Source of the DNA: Aquitalea magnusonii
GTDB lineage: Bacteria > Pseudomonadota > Gammaproteobacteria > Burkholderiales > Chromobacteriaceae
Reading direction: 5' to 3'
Length of the DNA: 64,000 bases
Assembly (NCBI RefSeq): GCF_003202035.1
Contig: NZ_QJKC01000003.1
Location: 124,001 to 188,000 of the forward strand
A program made the translations under genes and the position numbers. This document shows, in pieces, positions 17,164 through 26,266 of this stretch. The notes under the pieces were generated by a model, which was not told the DNA's origin, made no database searches, and worked only from the letters and a program-made list of their open reading frames with translations. Numbering within the stretch: the stretch's first letter is position 1; every line of letters begins with the position of its first letter.

Positions 17164-18157
17164 GGGCCACCTCCTGTGCTGCCTGCTGCAATTCGTCTGC
17201 CGGTTTGTGACAGGCGCGCAGCACCTGCGGATTGACGCTGCTGGCAGCCAGTGCCGGCAGTTCGTCGGCACAGCGGCTGCTGGCATGGGTGCAACGCTCG
17301 GAGAACGGGCAGCCCTTGGGCATTCTGGCCATATTGGGCGGATTGCCCGGAATGCTCACCAGCTCGCTGCCATCGTGATCCAGCCGCGGCAAGGCGCCGA
17401 GCAGGCCGATGGTGTAGGGATGGCTGGGCTGATAGAAGATATTGTCGGCGCTGCCGTACTCCATGGCGCGGCCGCCATACATCACCATCACTTTTTCGCA
17501 CAGCCCGGCCACCACGCCCAGATCGTGGGTGATCATGACGATGGAGGTGCCGAAATCACGCTGCAGGTCTTTGAGCAGGGTGAGGATCTGCGCCTGTACC
17601 GTCACGTCCAGCGCGGTGGTGGGTTCGTCGGCAATCAGCACTTCCGGTTCGCACAGCAGGGCCATGGCAATCATCACCCGCTGGCGCATGCCGCCGGAGA
17701 ATTCGTGCGGATACATATTGATGCGGCGGGCGGCTTCCGGAATACGCACCGCATCCAGCAGCTCGATGGCGCGCTTTTTGGCGTCGCGGCGGCTAATGCC
17801 CTTGTGCAGCTCCAGCACCTCGGTCATCTGGCGTTCTACCGTCAGATAGGGATTGAGCGAGGTCATCGGGTCCTGGAAGATCATCGCCAGCCGGTCGCCG
17901 CGGATGCGGTTGAGTTCGGCCGGGCTCATCGCCAGCAGGTTCTGGCCCTGGTACAGCGCCTCGCCAGTGGTTTTGCCGTTCTTGGCCAGCAGGCCCATCA
18001 TGGCCAGCACGGTCTGGCTTTTGCCGGAACCGGATTCGCCGACGATGCCCAGGGTCTGGCCTTTTTCCAGCTCGAAGCTGACGCCGTTGACGGCACTGAC
18101 CACACCGTCGTTGGTCTGGAACTGCACGCCCAGATTACTTACTTTCAATAGACTCAT
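17156..18157 (-). CDS. oppD: Oligopeptide ABC transporter ATP-binding subunit OppD
   Basis: A 333-residue partner ATPase of OppF. Walker A is GESGSGKSQ, the signature FSGGMRQRV, Walker [13 protein letters not shown] and switch [11 protein letters not shown]. The C-terminal peptide-transporter domain has [14 protein letters not shown]. The two ATPases energise import through OppBC. The ATG at 18157 has GAGGTAG upstream; only 11 bases separate it from the oppC stop. Confidence 0.94.
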   Translation of the reverse strand: MSLLKVSNLGVQFQTNDGVVSAVNGVSFELEKGQTLGIVGESGSGKSQTVLAMMGLLAKNGKTTGEALYQGQNLLAMSPAELNRIRGDRLAMIFQDPMTSLNPYLTVERQMTEVLELHKGISRRDAKKRAIELLDAVRIPEAARRINMYPHEFSGGMRQRVMIAMALLCEPEVLIADEPTTALDVTVQAQILTLLKDLQRDFGTSIVMITHDLGVVAGLCEKVMVMYGGRAMEYGSADNIFYQPSHPYTIGLLGALPRLDHDGSELVSIPGNPPNMARMPKGCPFSERCTHASSRCADELPALAASSVNPQVLRACHKPADELQQAAQEVAHV

Positions 18158-18168
18158 CTGTTGCTACC

Positions 18169-19083
18169 TCAACGATCTTTCGGATCGAGCGCATCGCGCA
18201 GGCCGTCGCCGATATAGTTGGCGCAGTACAAGGTGACCGACAGCAGGCCGGCCGGGAACAGCAGAATCCACGGGCTGGCATCCATCACGCCGGCACCGTC
18301 CTGAATCAGCACACCCCAGCTGGTCATCGGCTCCTGCACCCCCAGGCCCAGGAAGGACAGCACCGATTCGGTAAGGATCACGCCCGGCACGGTAACGGTG
18401 GTGTAGATCACCACGATGCCCAACAGATTGGGCACGATGTGGCGGAAGATGATCTTGGGAGTGGATACGCCAATGGCGTGGGCGGCCTCGACATATTCCT
18501 TGGACTTGATTGCCAGCGTCTGGCCGCGCACCACCCGTGCCATGTCCATCCACGAGAACACGGTAATGGTGAGCACCACCAGGTAGAAGTCGCGGCCCAG
18601 CAGGGTCACCATCAGGATGGCAATCAGCAGGTAGGGCACGGCATACATCATGTCGACAACGCGCATCATCAGCGCATCCACCTTGCCGCCCATGAAGCCG
18701 GCAGTGGCACCCCAGACGATGCCCAGCGCCACCGAGGCGATGGTGGCCAGCGCGCCCACCATCAGCGAAATGCGTCCGCCGATCAGGCAGCGCACCAGCA
18801 GGTCGCGGCCCAGCGCATCGGTGCCGAACCAGTGGGTATTGGCCAGCGTCGGGGCGATGCCCATGGCGTCCCAGTCGGTGTCTTCATAAGTGTGCGGCAA
18901 CAGCATCGGCCCGAACACACAGGCCAGGGTGATAAAGGCCAGCACGATCAGGCTGAGCACGGCGGCCTTGTTGCGGAAAAAGCGCAGGCGCGCGTCGCGC
19001 CACAGGCTGCGGCCTTCCACGGCGGCATCGGCGAGGCCATTGTCCAGCGCAGCCGTCATGGCTTTCTGTTTGCTTTGCATCAT
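18169..19083 (-). CDS. oppC: Oligopeptide ABC transporter permease OppC
   Basis: A 304-residue permease with an N-terminal cytoplasmic extension and TM1 (AAVLSLIVLAFITLACVFG). A periplasmic loop carries the FGTDALGRDLLVRCLIGGRISL motif typical of OppC/DppC. Five further TMs follow, with the coupling loop EAAHAIGVSTPKIIFRHIVPN that contacts the ATPases. I place the start at ATG 19083, with GGGAGG 8 bases upstream; a second ATG follows directly. Confidence 0.93.
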   Translation of the reverse strand: MMQSKQKAMTAALDNGLADAAVEGRSLWRDARLRFFRNKAAVLSLIVLAFITLACVFGPMLLPHTYEDTDWDAMGIAPTLANTHWFGTDALGRDLLVRCLIGGRISLMVGALATIASVALGIVWGATAGFMGGKVDALMMRVVDMMYAVPYLLIAILMVTLLGRDFYLVVLTITVFSWMDMARVVRGQTLAIKSKEYVEAAHAIGVSTPKIIFRHIVPNLLGIVVIYTTVTVPGVILTESVLSFLGLGVQEPMTSWGVLIQDGAGVMDASPWILLFPAGLLSVTLYCANYIGDGLRDALDPKDR

Positions 19084-19099
19084 GATTGCTTCCTCCCGC

Positions 19100-20020
19100 T
19101 CAGTAGCGAATCTTCGGGTCCAGCAGCGCATAGGCCAGATCCACGAGCAGGTTGAGAACAACGGTAATCACCGTCACCAGCACCACCAGCCCCAGCACCA
19201 GGGTGTAGTCGCGGTTGGCGGCGCCATTGACGATGAGCTTGCCCAGGCCGGGCAGGCCGAACACGGTTTCGGTAACCACGGCAGCGGTAATCGAGGAAAT
19301 GGCCAGCGGGCCGATCACCGACACCACCGGCATCAGCGCCGGCTTGAGCGCATGGCGCAGCACGATGGTGCGCATGGGCAGGCCCTTGGCGCGGGCGGTA
19401 CGGATGAAGTTGCTGCCCAGTACCTCGATCATGCTGCCGCGCATCACGCGGCCGATGGTGGAGATGTTGATGAACACCAGCAGGGCAATCGGCAGCACCA
19501 TGTAGCGCAGCGAGAAATCATCCCAGCCGCCGGCCGGCAGCCATTCCAGGCCAATGGCAAACACCATCACCAGCACCGGGCCCAGCACGAAAGAGGGAAA
19601 AGCACCGCCGATATTGCCCAGCAGCATGACGAAGTAATCGATCAGGCTGTTCTGGCGCAGTGCGGCGACAATGCCCAGCGCCACGCCGATAAACAGCGAA
19701 ATGACGATGGCACCACCACCGATGGCCGCCGATACCGGCAGGGCCTTGCCCACCAGATCGTTCACGCTCCAGTCGGCATAGCGGAAGGAAGCGCCCAGGT
19801 CGCCCTGCAACAGGCTCTTGATGTAATACAGGTATTGCTGCCACAAGGGCAGGTCGAGATGGTATTTGGCCTGCAGATTGGCCAGCACCGCGGCAGACAC
19901 CTTGCGCTCCCCGTCAAAGGGGCCGCCCGGCGTCAGGTGCAGCAGCAGATAGCAAACGGTAATGACGGCCAGCAGCGTGGGAATGGTGGCCAGCACGCGT
20001 CGGAAAGTATAGGACCACAT
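19100..20020 (-). CDS. oppB: Oligopeptide ABC transporter permease OppB
   Basis: A 306-residue permease. TM1 (VLATIPTLLAVITVCYLLLHL) is followed by TPGGPFDGERKV, the family's periplasmic motif. The EAA-type coupling loop is RTARAKGLPMRTIVLRHALKPAL and six TM segments are visible in all. It pairs with OppC to form the peptide channel. It lies 182 bases downstream of oppA with a stable hairpin between, and 16 bases upstream of oppC. Confidence 0.94.
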   Translation of the reverse strand: MWSYTFRRVLATIPTLLAVITVCYLLLHLTPGGPFDGERKVSAAVLANLQAKYHLDLPLWQQYLYYIKSLLQGDLGASFRYADWSVNDLVGKALPVSAAIGGGAIVISLFIGVALGIVAALRQNSLIDYFVMLLGNIGGAFPSFVLGPVLVMVFAIGLEWLPAGGWDDFSLRYMVLPIALLVFINISTIGRVMRGSMIEVLGSNFIRTARAKGLPMRTIVLRHALKPALMPVVSVIGPLAISSITAAVVTETVFGLPGLGKLIVNGAANRDYTLVLGLVVLVTVITVVLNLLVDLAYALLDPKIRY

Positions 20021-20114
20021 GGGGATACTCCAGCCAGGGGCAGCCGCCGGCAGGGCGCACGTCTGGTCAACGCGCCTGCAGGGCGAAGCTCCGGCATGAT
20101 GCTCTACATCACAA

Positions 20115-20143
20115 GCCGGATGTCCGTCTGGCGGACATCCGGC
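20115..20143 (-). terminator. Intra-operon hairpin between oppA and oppB
   Basis: A perfect 11-bp stem GCCGGATGTCC / GGACATCCGGC with a seven-base loop in the 182-base oppA-oppB gap. On the transcribed (minus) strand only TTGT follows, so it is a weak terminator or an mRNA-stabilising hairpin. Such a hairpin would raise OppA over the membrane subunits, a known need for binding-protein-dependent importers. The rest of the gap shows nothing else I can name. Confidence 0.6.
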
Positions 20144-20202
20144 CTCTGTTCAACCGGGGGCCGCAGCCCCCTCCTCTTGCATCACTCAGTCAAGCGCAAG
20201 GC

Positions 20203-21822
20203 TTAGTGCTGGATGATGTAGAGGTCCTTGCCGCGGTAGCGGTCCATCGGGTTCTTGCCGTAGCCACCCACATAGGACTTCACCAGACGCGGTGCGGTGT
20301 ATTGCAGCAGCGGGATCATCGGATAGTCATCCATGATCATCTTGACTGCCTGGGTGAACAGCTGCTTGCGCTTGGCCTGATCGGTGGTATCGCTACCCTG
20401 CTTGATCAGGGCTTCGGCCTTGGCATTGCAGTTCTTGTTGTCGTTCTGGTCGTTGTCACACTGCACCAGCGCCAGGAAGGTGGTGGCGTCGTTATAGTCG
20501 GCTACCCAGCCATTACGGGCGATCTGGTAGTCGGCGTCATGGCGCTTCTTCAGCAGCACCTTGAATTCCAGGCTTTCCAGCTCGGTGTTCAGGCCCAGCT
20601 TGGATTTCCATTCGGAAGCGGCAAAGATGGCCATCTTCTTGTGGTAGTCACTGGTGTTGTAGGCAAACTTCAGCTTGGTGCCGGGCTTCACGCCCGCTTC
20701 GGCCAGCAGCTTCTTGGCCTCTTCCACCCGCTTGGCCATCGGCCATTTTGCCCAGTCATAGCTGGTGACATCGGCACCGGCAGTACCGGCCACGATGGCG
20801 CTGTAGGCCGGAGCCTGGCCGTCGGCGGTCACTTTCTTGGCCAGGATGTCACGGTCGATCACCATGGACAGGGCCTTGCGCACGCGCACGTCCTTGAGCA
20901 GCGGGTCCTTGTTGTTCAGCGAGTAGTAACGCAGGCCCAGGAAGGGCGCATTGCGGATTTCCTTCGGATACTGGGTCTTGTACTTGTCGTAAGTACCGGA
21001 CGGCAGTTCCAGCACCCAGTCGTTTTCGCCGGACTCATACAGCTTCACGTCGGCATTGTGGTCTTCGATCGGCAGATAGGTGATCTTGCCCAGCTGCACA
21101 TTCTTCAGATCCCAGTACTGCGGGTTCTTTTCCACCACCACCTTGCTGTTGACCTGCCAGTCCTTCAGCGCAAAAGCGCCGTTGGAGACCATCTTGCCCG
21201 GCTTGGTCCAGTCCTTGCCAAACTTGTCGATGGTGGCCTTGGGCAGCGGTGCCAGCTGGGTATTGGCCACCAGCGACGGCATGAACGGTACCGGGTAGGG
21301 GGTTTGCACTTCCAGCGTGTACTTGTCCACGGCCTTCACGCCCAGGGCAGAAGCGGGCTTCTTGCCTTCGGTGATTTCCTTGCCGTTCAGGATGAAGATG
21401 CCATAGGTGGAGGCATAGGGAGAGGCGGTCTTGGGCTCGACAAAACGCTGCCAGCCATACACGAAATCGCTTGCGGTCACCGCGGAACCATCCGACCACT
21501 TGGCATTCTTGCGCAGCTTGAATACCCAGGTGGTGGGGCTGGTCTGCTTCCAGGACTCGGCCACGCCCGGCACCACCTTGCCAAAGCTGTCGGTGGCGGT
21601 CAGGCCTTCAAACAGGTCGGCGGTAATGGTGTTGGCCGGTACCGATTCGGCCAGTACCGGATCGAGCGATTCCGGCTCGGAACCGGTGTTGCGGGTCAGC
21701 TCCTGCTTGGCAGCCAGCTTGACGCCAGCCGGCACCTGGGCGGCCATGGCGAAACCGGTCGTACCAGCCAGTGCCAGGGCTACGGCTGCCGCGGCCACGC
21801 GCAGCGATTTATTGTGTGACAT
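20203..21822 (-). CDS. oppA: Oligopeptide ABC transporter periplasmic binding protein OppA
   Basis: A 539-residue SBP family 5 protein with a signal peptide (residues 1-27, ...GTTGFAMAAQV). Landmarks are NTGSEPESLDPVLAESV, AESWKQTSPTTWVFKLRKNAKWSDG, the family-5 signature around DFVYGWQRFVEPKTASPYA, and the C-terminal DYPMIPLLQYTAPRLVK. It captures oligopeptides in the periplasm for OppBCDF. ATG 21822 has CAGGAG upstream. It is the first gene of the operon, with a long AT-rich upstream region. Confidence 0.94.
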   Translation of the reverse strand: MSHNKSLRVAAAAVALALAGTTGFAMAAQVPAGVKLAAKQELTRNTGSEPESLDPVLAESVPANTITADLFEGLTATDSFGKVVPGVAESWKQTSPTTWVFKLRKNAKWSDGSAVTASDFVYGWQRFVEPKTASPYASTYGIFILNGKEITEGKKPASALGVKAVDKYTLEVQTPYPVPFMPSLVANTQLAPLPKATIDKFGKDWTKPGKMVSNGAFALKDWQVNSKVVVEKNPQYWDLKNVQLGKITYLPIEDHNADVKLYESGENDWVLELPSGTYDKYKTQYPKEIRNAPFLGLRYYSLNNKDPLLKDVRVRKALSMVIDRDILAKKVTADGQAPAYSAIVAGTAGADVTSYDWAKWPMAKRVEEAKKLLAEAGVKPGTKLKFAYNTSDYHKKMAIFAASEWKSKLGLNTELESLEFKVLLKKRHDADYQIARNGWVADYNDATTFLALVQCDNDQNDNKNCNAKAEALIKQGSDTTDQAKRKQLFTQAVKMIMDDYPMIPLLQYTAPRLVKSYVGGYGKNPMDRYRGKDLYIIQH

Positions 21823-21930
21823 TCGCCTATTCTCCTGTTCTGTAGAGCCCCGCTTATTGCGGGTGCGCAAATTCTTTTATCCGAATTATGTCCGGAACTT
21901 CCCGATTAACTGTCCGAAACGGGCCGGGCC

Positions 21931-21960
21931 ATTATGCGCCAGCGTTTTTCAATTCTTCAA
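21931..21960 (-). promoter_or_regulatory. Candidate oppA promoter
   Basis: Reading the minus strand, TTGAAG (21955-21960), an 18-base spacer and CATAAT (21931-21936) form a sigma70-like pair, with transcription expected to begin near 21924 and a leader of about 100 nt. The surrounding 21823-22361 region is AT-rich and has no gene. Apart from the dyad at 21980-22005 and a short CCTGCCA...TGGCAGG repeat at 22078-22104, I see nothing further in it. Confidence 0.45.
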
Positions 21961-21979
21961 GTGTGAATCAGAACAATAT

Positions 21980-22005
21980 GACAAGCGTTTTGCAAAACCC
22001 GTGTC
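21980..22005. promoter_or_regulatory. 26-base near-palindrome upstream of the oppA promoter (possible operator)
   Basis: The sequence has the form GACA-AGCG-TTTTGCAAAA-CCCG-TGTC, with 11 of 13 positions symmetric, centred on TTTTGCAAAA. It is 20-45 bases upstream of the candidate -35 element, a normal place for an activator or repressor site. The regulator is unknown. Confidence 0.45.
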
Positions 22006-22361
22006 ATTTCAACGACGTTAGCGCTTTTGCCAGCAATTTTTCACAGGATTTTCGGCTGAACCACAAAATTTACCACCCCTGCCATGAGTAATTATATTGG
22101 CAGGTATTATTATCTTGCATGCATGGACTGATTTAAGCGGCAGATATGGCGCCAGCCGCGACTTTCATTTGCCCATTCAGGCCGGCAGCATATTAATCAG
22201 CCGTTGACTGAGACTAAATATCAGTACGATAACAAGCTGAATACCGCCGGATTGCCCACGGTAAAAGGCTCCCGACCACTACGGCATGGCATGGCAAACC
22301 GCGGCCATTCGCCGGCAAGGCGTTGGATTGCCCGACAATACCAGGCGAAAAAACCATGAAA

Positions 22362-22383
22362 AAAGCTCCCCGCAGGGAGCTTT
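22362..22383 (-). terminator. Terminator of pyrC
   Basis: AAAGCTCCC / GGGAGCTTT stem with a four-base loop. On the minus strand it is followed by TTTTTTCATGG. It lies 26 bases beyond the pyrC stop. Confidence 0.9.
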
Positions 22384-22408
22384 CATCAGCAGGAGCAGCC
22401 GGTCGGCT

Positions 22409-23443
22409 TCAGTCTTGCATGCGCCAGTGAATGGCTTCGCCGGCACGCAGCGGCACCAGCACATCATCGCCATAGCTCAGTTCGGCCGGCACGGTCCAGC
22501 TTTCCTTGACCAGGGTGATGGTGTCGGCATTGGGGGCCAGGCCGTAGAAAGCCGGGCCGTTCAGGCTGGCAAAGGCTTGCAGCTGGTCCAGCGCCCCGGC
22601 GGCTTCAAAGGCTTCGGCATACAGCTCGATGGCGGCATTGGCGGTATACATGCCGGCACAGCCACAGGCGGCTTCCTTGGCGTGACGGGCATGCGGCGCG
22701 CTGTCGGTGCCGAGGAAGAACTTGGCCGAACCGGATGTCGCGGCCTTGAGCAGCGCCTGGCGGTGCAGCTCGCGCTTGAGTACCGGCAGGCAGTAGTGAT
22801 GCGGGTGAATGCCGCCAACAAAGATGGCATTGCGGTTCATCAGCAGGTGATGCGCGGTAATGGTGGCGGCAATGTTATCCGGCGCGCTGGCCACATACTC
22901 GGCCGCATCCTGGGTGGTGATGTGTTCGAACACCACGCGCAGCGACGGCAGACGCGCCAGCAGCGGCTGGAATACCTGTTCGATGAACACCGCTTCGCGG
23001 TCGAAGATGTCGATGGCCGGATCGGTCACTTCGCCATGCACCAGTAGCGGCATGCCGCAGTCGGCCATGGCTTCCAGTGCCGGCATGGCCTTGTCGATGC
23101 TGCTGACGCCAAAGTCGGAATTGGTGGTGGCACCGGCCGGATATAGCTTGATGCCATGCACGAAACCACTGGCGCGCGCCTTGCGCACTTCCTCGGCACT
23201 GGTGTTGTCGGTGAGATAAAGCGTCATCAGCGGTTCGAAACGGCTGCCGGCCGGCAGTGCGGCCAGAATGCGCTCACGATAGGCAGCAGCAGCCTCCACC
23301 GTGGTCACCGGCGGTTTCAGGTTGGGCATGATGATGGCGCGGCCCATCTGGCGCGCGGTGTCGGGCAGCACGGCCGCCAGGGCTGCGCCATCGCGCAGGT
23401 GCAAGTGCCAGTCGTCGGGACGAATGAGGGTAAGGGTCTGCAT
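22409..23443 (-). CDS. pyrC: Dihydroorotase
   Basis: A 344-residue class II dihydroorotase (E. coli enzyme 348), catalysing the ring closure of carbamoyl-aspartate in pyrimidine synthesis. The binuclear zinc site is visible: HLHLRDG (HxH), the carboxylated Lys in [31 protein letters not shown] and the catalytic Asp in GTDSAPH. The ATG at 23443 begins [16 protein letters not shown], as in the family; the frame continues upstream without similarity. tusA follows immediately upstream on the same strand. Confidence 0.95.
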   Translation of the reverse strand: MQTLTLIRPDDWHLHLRDGAALAAVLPDTARQMGRAIIMPNLKPPVTTVEAAAAYRERILAALPAGSRFEPLMTLYLTDNTSAEEVRKARASGFVHGIKLYPAGATTNSDFGVSSIDKAMPALEAMADCGMPLLVHGEVTDPAIDIFDREAVFIEQVFQPLLARLPSLRVVFEHITTQDAAEYVASAPDNIAATITAHHLLMNRNAIFVGGIHPHHYCLPVLKRELHRQALLKAATSGSAKFFLGTDSAPHARHAKEAACGCAGMYTANAAIELYAEAFEAAGALDQLQAFASLNGPAFYGLAPNADTITLVKESWTVPAELSYGDDVLVPLRAGEAIHWRMQD

Positions 23444-23519
23444 GCGGTTTCGCTCTATCGCTGGGCTATCGGGATCAGGACAGGCAGGCGGCCACCGGCC
23501 GGGTGCGCCGCCGCCCACA

Positions 23520-23750
23520 TCATTTGCGGCGCAACACCATGCGGAACTTGCCTGCCGCCGTGGTGGTGGACTCCAGCAAGGCATTGCCGGTCTGGCGGCA
23601 GAAGGCCTCGAAATCCTTGGGCGCACCGGGATCGGTGGCAATCACTTCCAGCACCGTGCCGCTGTCCATTTCCGCCAGTGCCTTCTTGGCACGCAGGATG
23701 GGCAAGGGGCAGTTCAGGCCGGACAGGTCAATCAGGCGGTCGGGAGTCAT
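23520..23750 (-). CDS. tusA: TusA family sulfurtransferase
   Basis: A 76-residue SirA/TusA/YedF-type protein. The active-site motif is [14 protein letters not shown] (CPxP with the persulfide-carrying Cys near residue 14), followed by the [25 protein letters not shown] block. Such proteins pass sulfur for tRNA 2-thiouridine and molybdenum cofactor biosynthesis. Which of several TusA-like paralogues this is cannot be settled here. It lies 76 bases upstream of pyrC and may be co-transcribed with it. Confidence 0.88.
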   Translation of the reverse strand: MTPDRLIDLSGLNCPLPILRAKKALAEMDSGTVLEVIATDPGAPKDFEAFCRQTGNALLESTTTAAGKFRMVLRRK

Positions 23751-23863
23751 GGGGGTTTCGCTCAGTCTTACGTTACAATGCCAATCGGAGGCGGTATTCT
23801 ACCGGCTCTGTATCCGCTTAGTGTACGCCACTCGTCAAGCCCCCCAAAATCGGGACACCCGCC

Positions 23864-24643
23864 ATGTGCGTGATTGCCTTTGCCTACAAGATGCCCGGCC
23901 TGGGCCAGCTGGTTTTGCTGGCCAACCGCGACGAATACTACGCCCGCCCGTCCGCAGCGCTGGACTGGTGGGATGGCTTTACCGACACCCTGGGCGGGCG
24001 TGACCTGCAGGCGGGTGGCAGCTGGCTGATGGTGGATGGCCGTGGCCGCTTTGCCGCGCTGACCAATTTTCGCGAAGGCTATGGCAAGAGCGGCGAGCGC
24101 TCGCGTGGCGAGCTGGTGCAGCGCTTTGTCACCGGTGATGACGACCCGTTTGCCTTTGCCGACTGGCTGCGCGACAACCATCAGCACTATGCGCCGTTCA
24201 ACCTGTTGTACGGCAAGGTGGATGATCTGTTCCACTTTCACAGCCGCGGCGCCCGCATCGCCCGCGTGACACCCGGCATACACACCCTGTCCAATGCCAC
24301 GCTGGACACGCCCTGGTTCAAGAGCGAACGGCTGGCCGAGCATCTGCGCGGCCTGCGCCGTCCGCCCACCGAAGAGCAAGCCTTTGCCTGGCTGGCCGAT
24401 GCCACCGCCGCCGGACCCGGCCAATTGCCGAATACCGGGGTGGGACTGGCACTGGAAAAAGTCTTGTCGCCGGTATTCATTCAGGGCCGCGACTACGGCA
24501 CCCGCTCTTCCATGCTGCTCAACGTATCCGCACGCGGTGATGTAAGCTTGTCCGAACTTTCCTGGGGGTTGGCCGGCCGCGAAGCCGGCCGCCGCCGTTA
24601 CACCATCCGGCCGGGGCAGGTACAACACCCGGCCAAGCTTTGA
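23864..24643 (+). CDS. NRDE family protein (TANGO2-like)
   Basis: A 259-residue protein starting MCVIAFAY with Cys2 as the candidate N-terminal nucleophile, then LLANRDEYYARPSAAL containing the family-defining NRDE. GGRDLQAGGSWLMVDGRGRFAALTNFRE follows, another hallmark. The family, shared with human TANGO2, is linked to haem or membrane-lipid handling but its bacterial role is unknown. It is divergent from tusA and overlaps or abuts the CNP1-like gene downstream. Confidence 0.88.
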   Translation: MCVIAFAYKMPGLGQLVLLANRDEYYARPSAALDWWDGFTDTLGGRDLQAGGSWLMVDGRGRFAALTNFREGYGKSGERSRGELVQRFVTGDDDPFAFADWLRDNHQHYAPFNLLYGKVDDLFHFHSRGARIARVTPGIHTLSNATLDTPWFKSERLAEHLRGLRRPPTEEQAFAWLADATAAGPGQLPNTGVGLALEKVLSPVFIQGRDYGTRSSMLLNVSARGDVSLSELSWGLAGREAGRRRYTIRPGQVQHPAKL

Positions 24644-24657
24644 AGCAGGAGACGTGC

Positions 24658-25179
24658 TTGAAATTGTCCCGATATGGTCTGGCCGTGGCCGGACTGCTGC
24701 TGGCGCTGAACGCCCAGGCCAGCGAATACAGCAAAAGCTTCAACAATACCAATTACGCGCTGGACGATGTCCAGCCATGGGCCGAAGGCAAGTTCAGCAT
24801 CCCCGACTATCCGGCAGCACCGGACTGGGTCGGCTTTTATGTCGGCCCGGAAGTAGCCAACAAATACTTTGCCGACAGCAAGAGCATGACGGTGGGTGAA
24901 GATGGCGTGATCCGGCTGATTCTGCGCGTGCAAAGCCCGTCCGGTGCGGAAAACCTGAGCGTGGAAGGCATACAGTGTGCCGAGGGTACGTATCGCAGCT
25001 ACGCCTTTGGCGACAGCATCAACAAGCGCTGGATCGAATCCATGCGTGCCGACTGGCGCAAGATTGCCTACGACGACAAGGCGCGCCGCACCCTGCGCGA
25101 AGACCTGTGCGTGGAGAAGACCGCACCGAAATCCGCTGAACAGGCCGTCAAGCTGTTGCGCGCCGCGCCCTGGCGCTGA
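24658..25179 (+). CDS. CNP1-like family secreted protein
   Basis: A 173-residue protein with a signal peptide (KLSRYGLAVAGLLLALNAQA, cleaved near residue 21). The mature part contains WAEGKFSIPDYPAAPDWVGFYVGP, typical of the CNP1-like family of beta- and gammaproteobacteria, and Cys residues in GIQCAEG and EDLCVEK that may form a disulfide. The function is unknown. The start is taken as TTG 24658, with AGGAG six bases before it; a TTG at 24640 overlaps the NRDE stop but has no ribosome site. It is probably co-transcribed with the NRDE gene. Confidence 0.8.
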   Translation: MKLSRYGLAVAGLLLALNAQASEYSKSFNNTNYALDDVQPWAEGKFSIPDYPAAPDWVGFYVGPEVANKYFADSKSMTVGEDGVIRLILRVQSPSGAENLSVEGIQCAEGTYRSYAFGDSINKRWIESMRADWRKIAYDDKARRTLREDLCVEKTAPKSAEQAVKLLRAAPWR

Positions 25180-25204
25180 CAACAACAGGGCACCAAACAG
25201 CGCA

Positions 25205-25240
25205 AGGGCAATATCCGTCATCCCCGACGGCTATTGCCCT
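25205..25240 (+). terminator. Long hairpin downstream of the CNP1-like gene
   Basis: AGGGCAATA, a mismatch, then CCGTC pair with GACGG, a mismatch, then TATTGCCCT, giving a 36-base stem-loop with a six-base loop. There is no T run afterwards (GCTTGC), so it is either a rho-independent terminator of the weak kind or an RNA 3' end stabiliser. The remaining gap to 25325 holds nothing else that I recognise. Confidence 0.6.
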
Positions 25241-25324
25241 GCTTGCACCAGCCCGGTGCATTGGTCATGACAAGCAAGTGAATTTGGGTTATCAATATGG
25301 CTTTACCCATTCTTTGGCCGTATT

Positions 25325-26239
25325 GTGTCTTCACCTGCCCCCTCCCCACGCAGCGCCCTGACGCTGGCCCAGTTCAAGATCCTGCTTTCCGCCATCGGTT
25401 TTGGCAGCATGGCCATCCTGGCGCGCTTTGCCTATGCCGACGGCGTGTCCACCGCCAGCCTGCTGTTCCTGCGCTTTTTCCTGGCCGGGCTCTTGCTCTT
25501 GCCATGGGTATTCTGGAAAAAGCTGCCCTGGCCACGCGGACGCGCCCTGCTGGTGCTGATGGGCATGGGCAGCCTGGGTTATGCCGGCATGGCGGCCTGC
25601 TATTTTTCCGGCCTGCACTATGCCAGTGCCGGCACCATCGCCCTGCTGCTCTACCTGTTCCCGGCCATCGTGCTGGTGCTGTCCACCCTGCTGCTGGGCG
25701 AACGCTTCAGCACCCGCCGACTGCTGGCCCTGCTGCTGGCGCTGGGCGGCCTGACCATCACCATCGGCCTGGAACTGTCGGCCCAGCCACTGGGCCTGCT
25801 GCTGGGGCTGGCCTCGGCGCTGATCTATTCGCTGTATATCCTGGCTGGCAGCCGCTATACCAGCGCCTGTGATCCGCTGACTTCGGCTTGCGTGGTGGTG
25901 TTTTCCGCGGCCACTTGCTATGGCATCTATCTGGGCATCACCGGTTTTCATGGCCCGGCCAGCCTGCACGGCTGGCTGGCGGTCTTGGGCATTGCCTGTT
26001 TTGGCACGGTGGCGGCGCTGGCGCTGTTCCTGTCCGGCCTGGCGCGTACCGGGGCCACCCAGGCCTCGCTGATTTCCACCGCTGAGCCGGTGGTCACCAT
26101 CCTGCTGGCCTGGCTATTGCTGGGCGAGCAGCTGGGCTGGAGCCAGGCCGTGGGCGGCGCGCTGATTCTGGCCGCGGTGGTATTGATCAGCCGCGAAGCA
26201 CGGCCGGAGCAGGTGCAGCTGACCGAGCTACATGACTGA
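25325..26239 (+). CDS. EamA/DMT family transporter
   Basis: A 304-residue integral membrane protein of about ten TM segments arranged as two EamA repeats: FKILLSAIGFGSMAILARFAYADG... with SLLFLRFFLAGLLLLPW in the first half, and LLGLASALIYSLYILAGSRYT... STAEPVVTILLAWLLLGEQLGWSQAVGGALILAAVVL in the second. Family members export amino acids, metabolites or drugs; the substrate is not predictable. The GTG at 25325 is the only reasonable start that keeps TM1 whole, but its ribosome site is poor, so the exact N-terminus is uncertain. Confidence 0.83.
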   Translation: MSSPAPSPRSALTLAQFKILLSAIGFGSMAILARFAYADGVSTASLLFLRFFLAGLLLLPWVFWKKLPWPRGRALLVLMGMGSLGYAGMAACYFSGLHYASAGTIALLLYLFPAIVLVLSTLLLGERFSTRRLLALLLALGGLTITIGLELSAQPLGLLLGLASALIYSLYILAGSRYTSACDPLTSACVVVFSAATCYGIYLGITGFHGPASLHGWLAVLGIACFGTVAALALFLSGLARTGATQASLISTAEPVVTILLAWLLLGEQLGWSQAVGGALILAAVVLISREARPEQVQLTELHD

Positions 26240-26266
26240 AACCGGGTGATACGGGAGGAAGCATCA

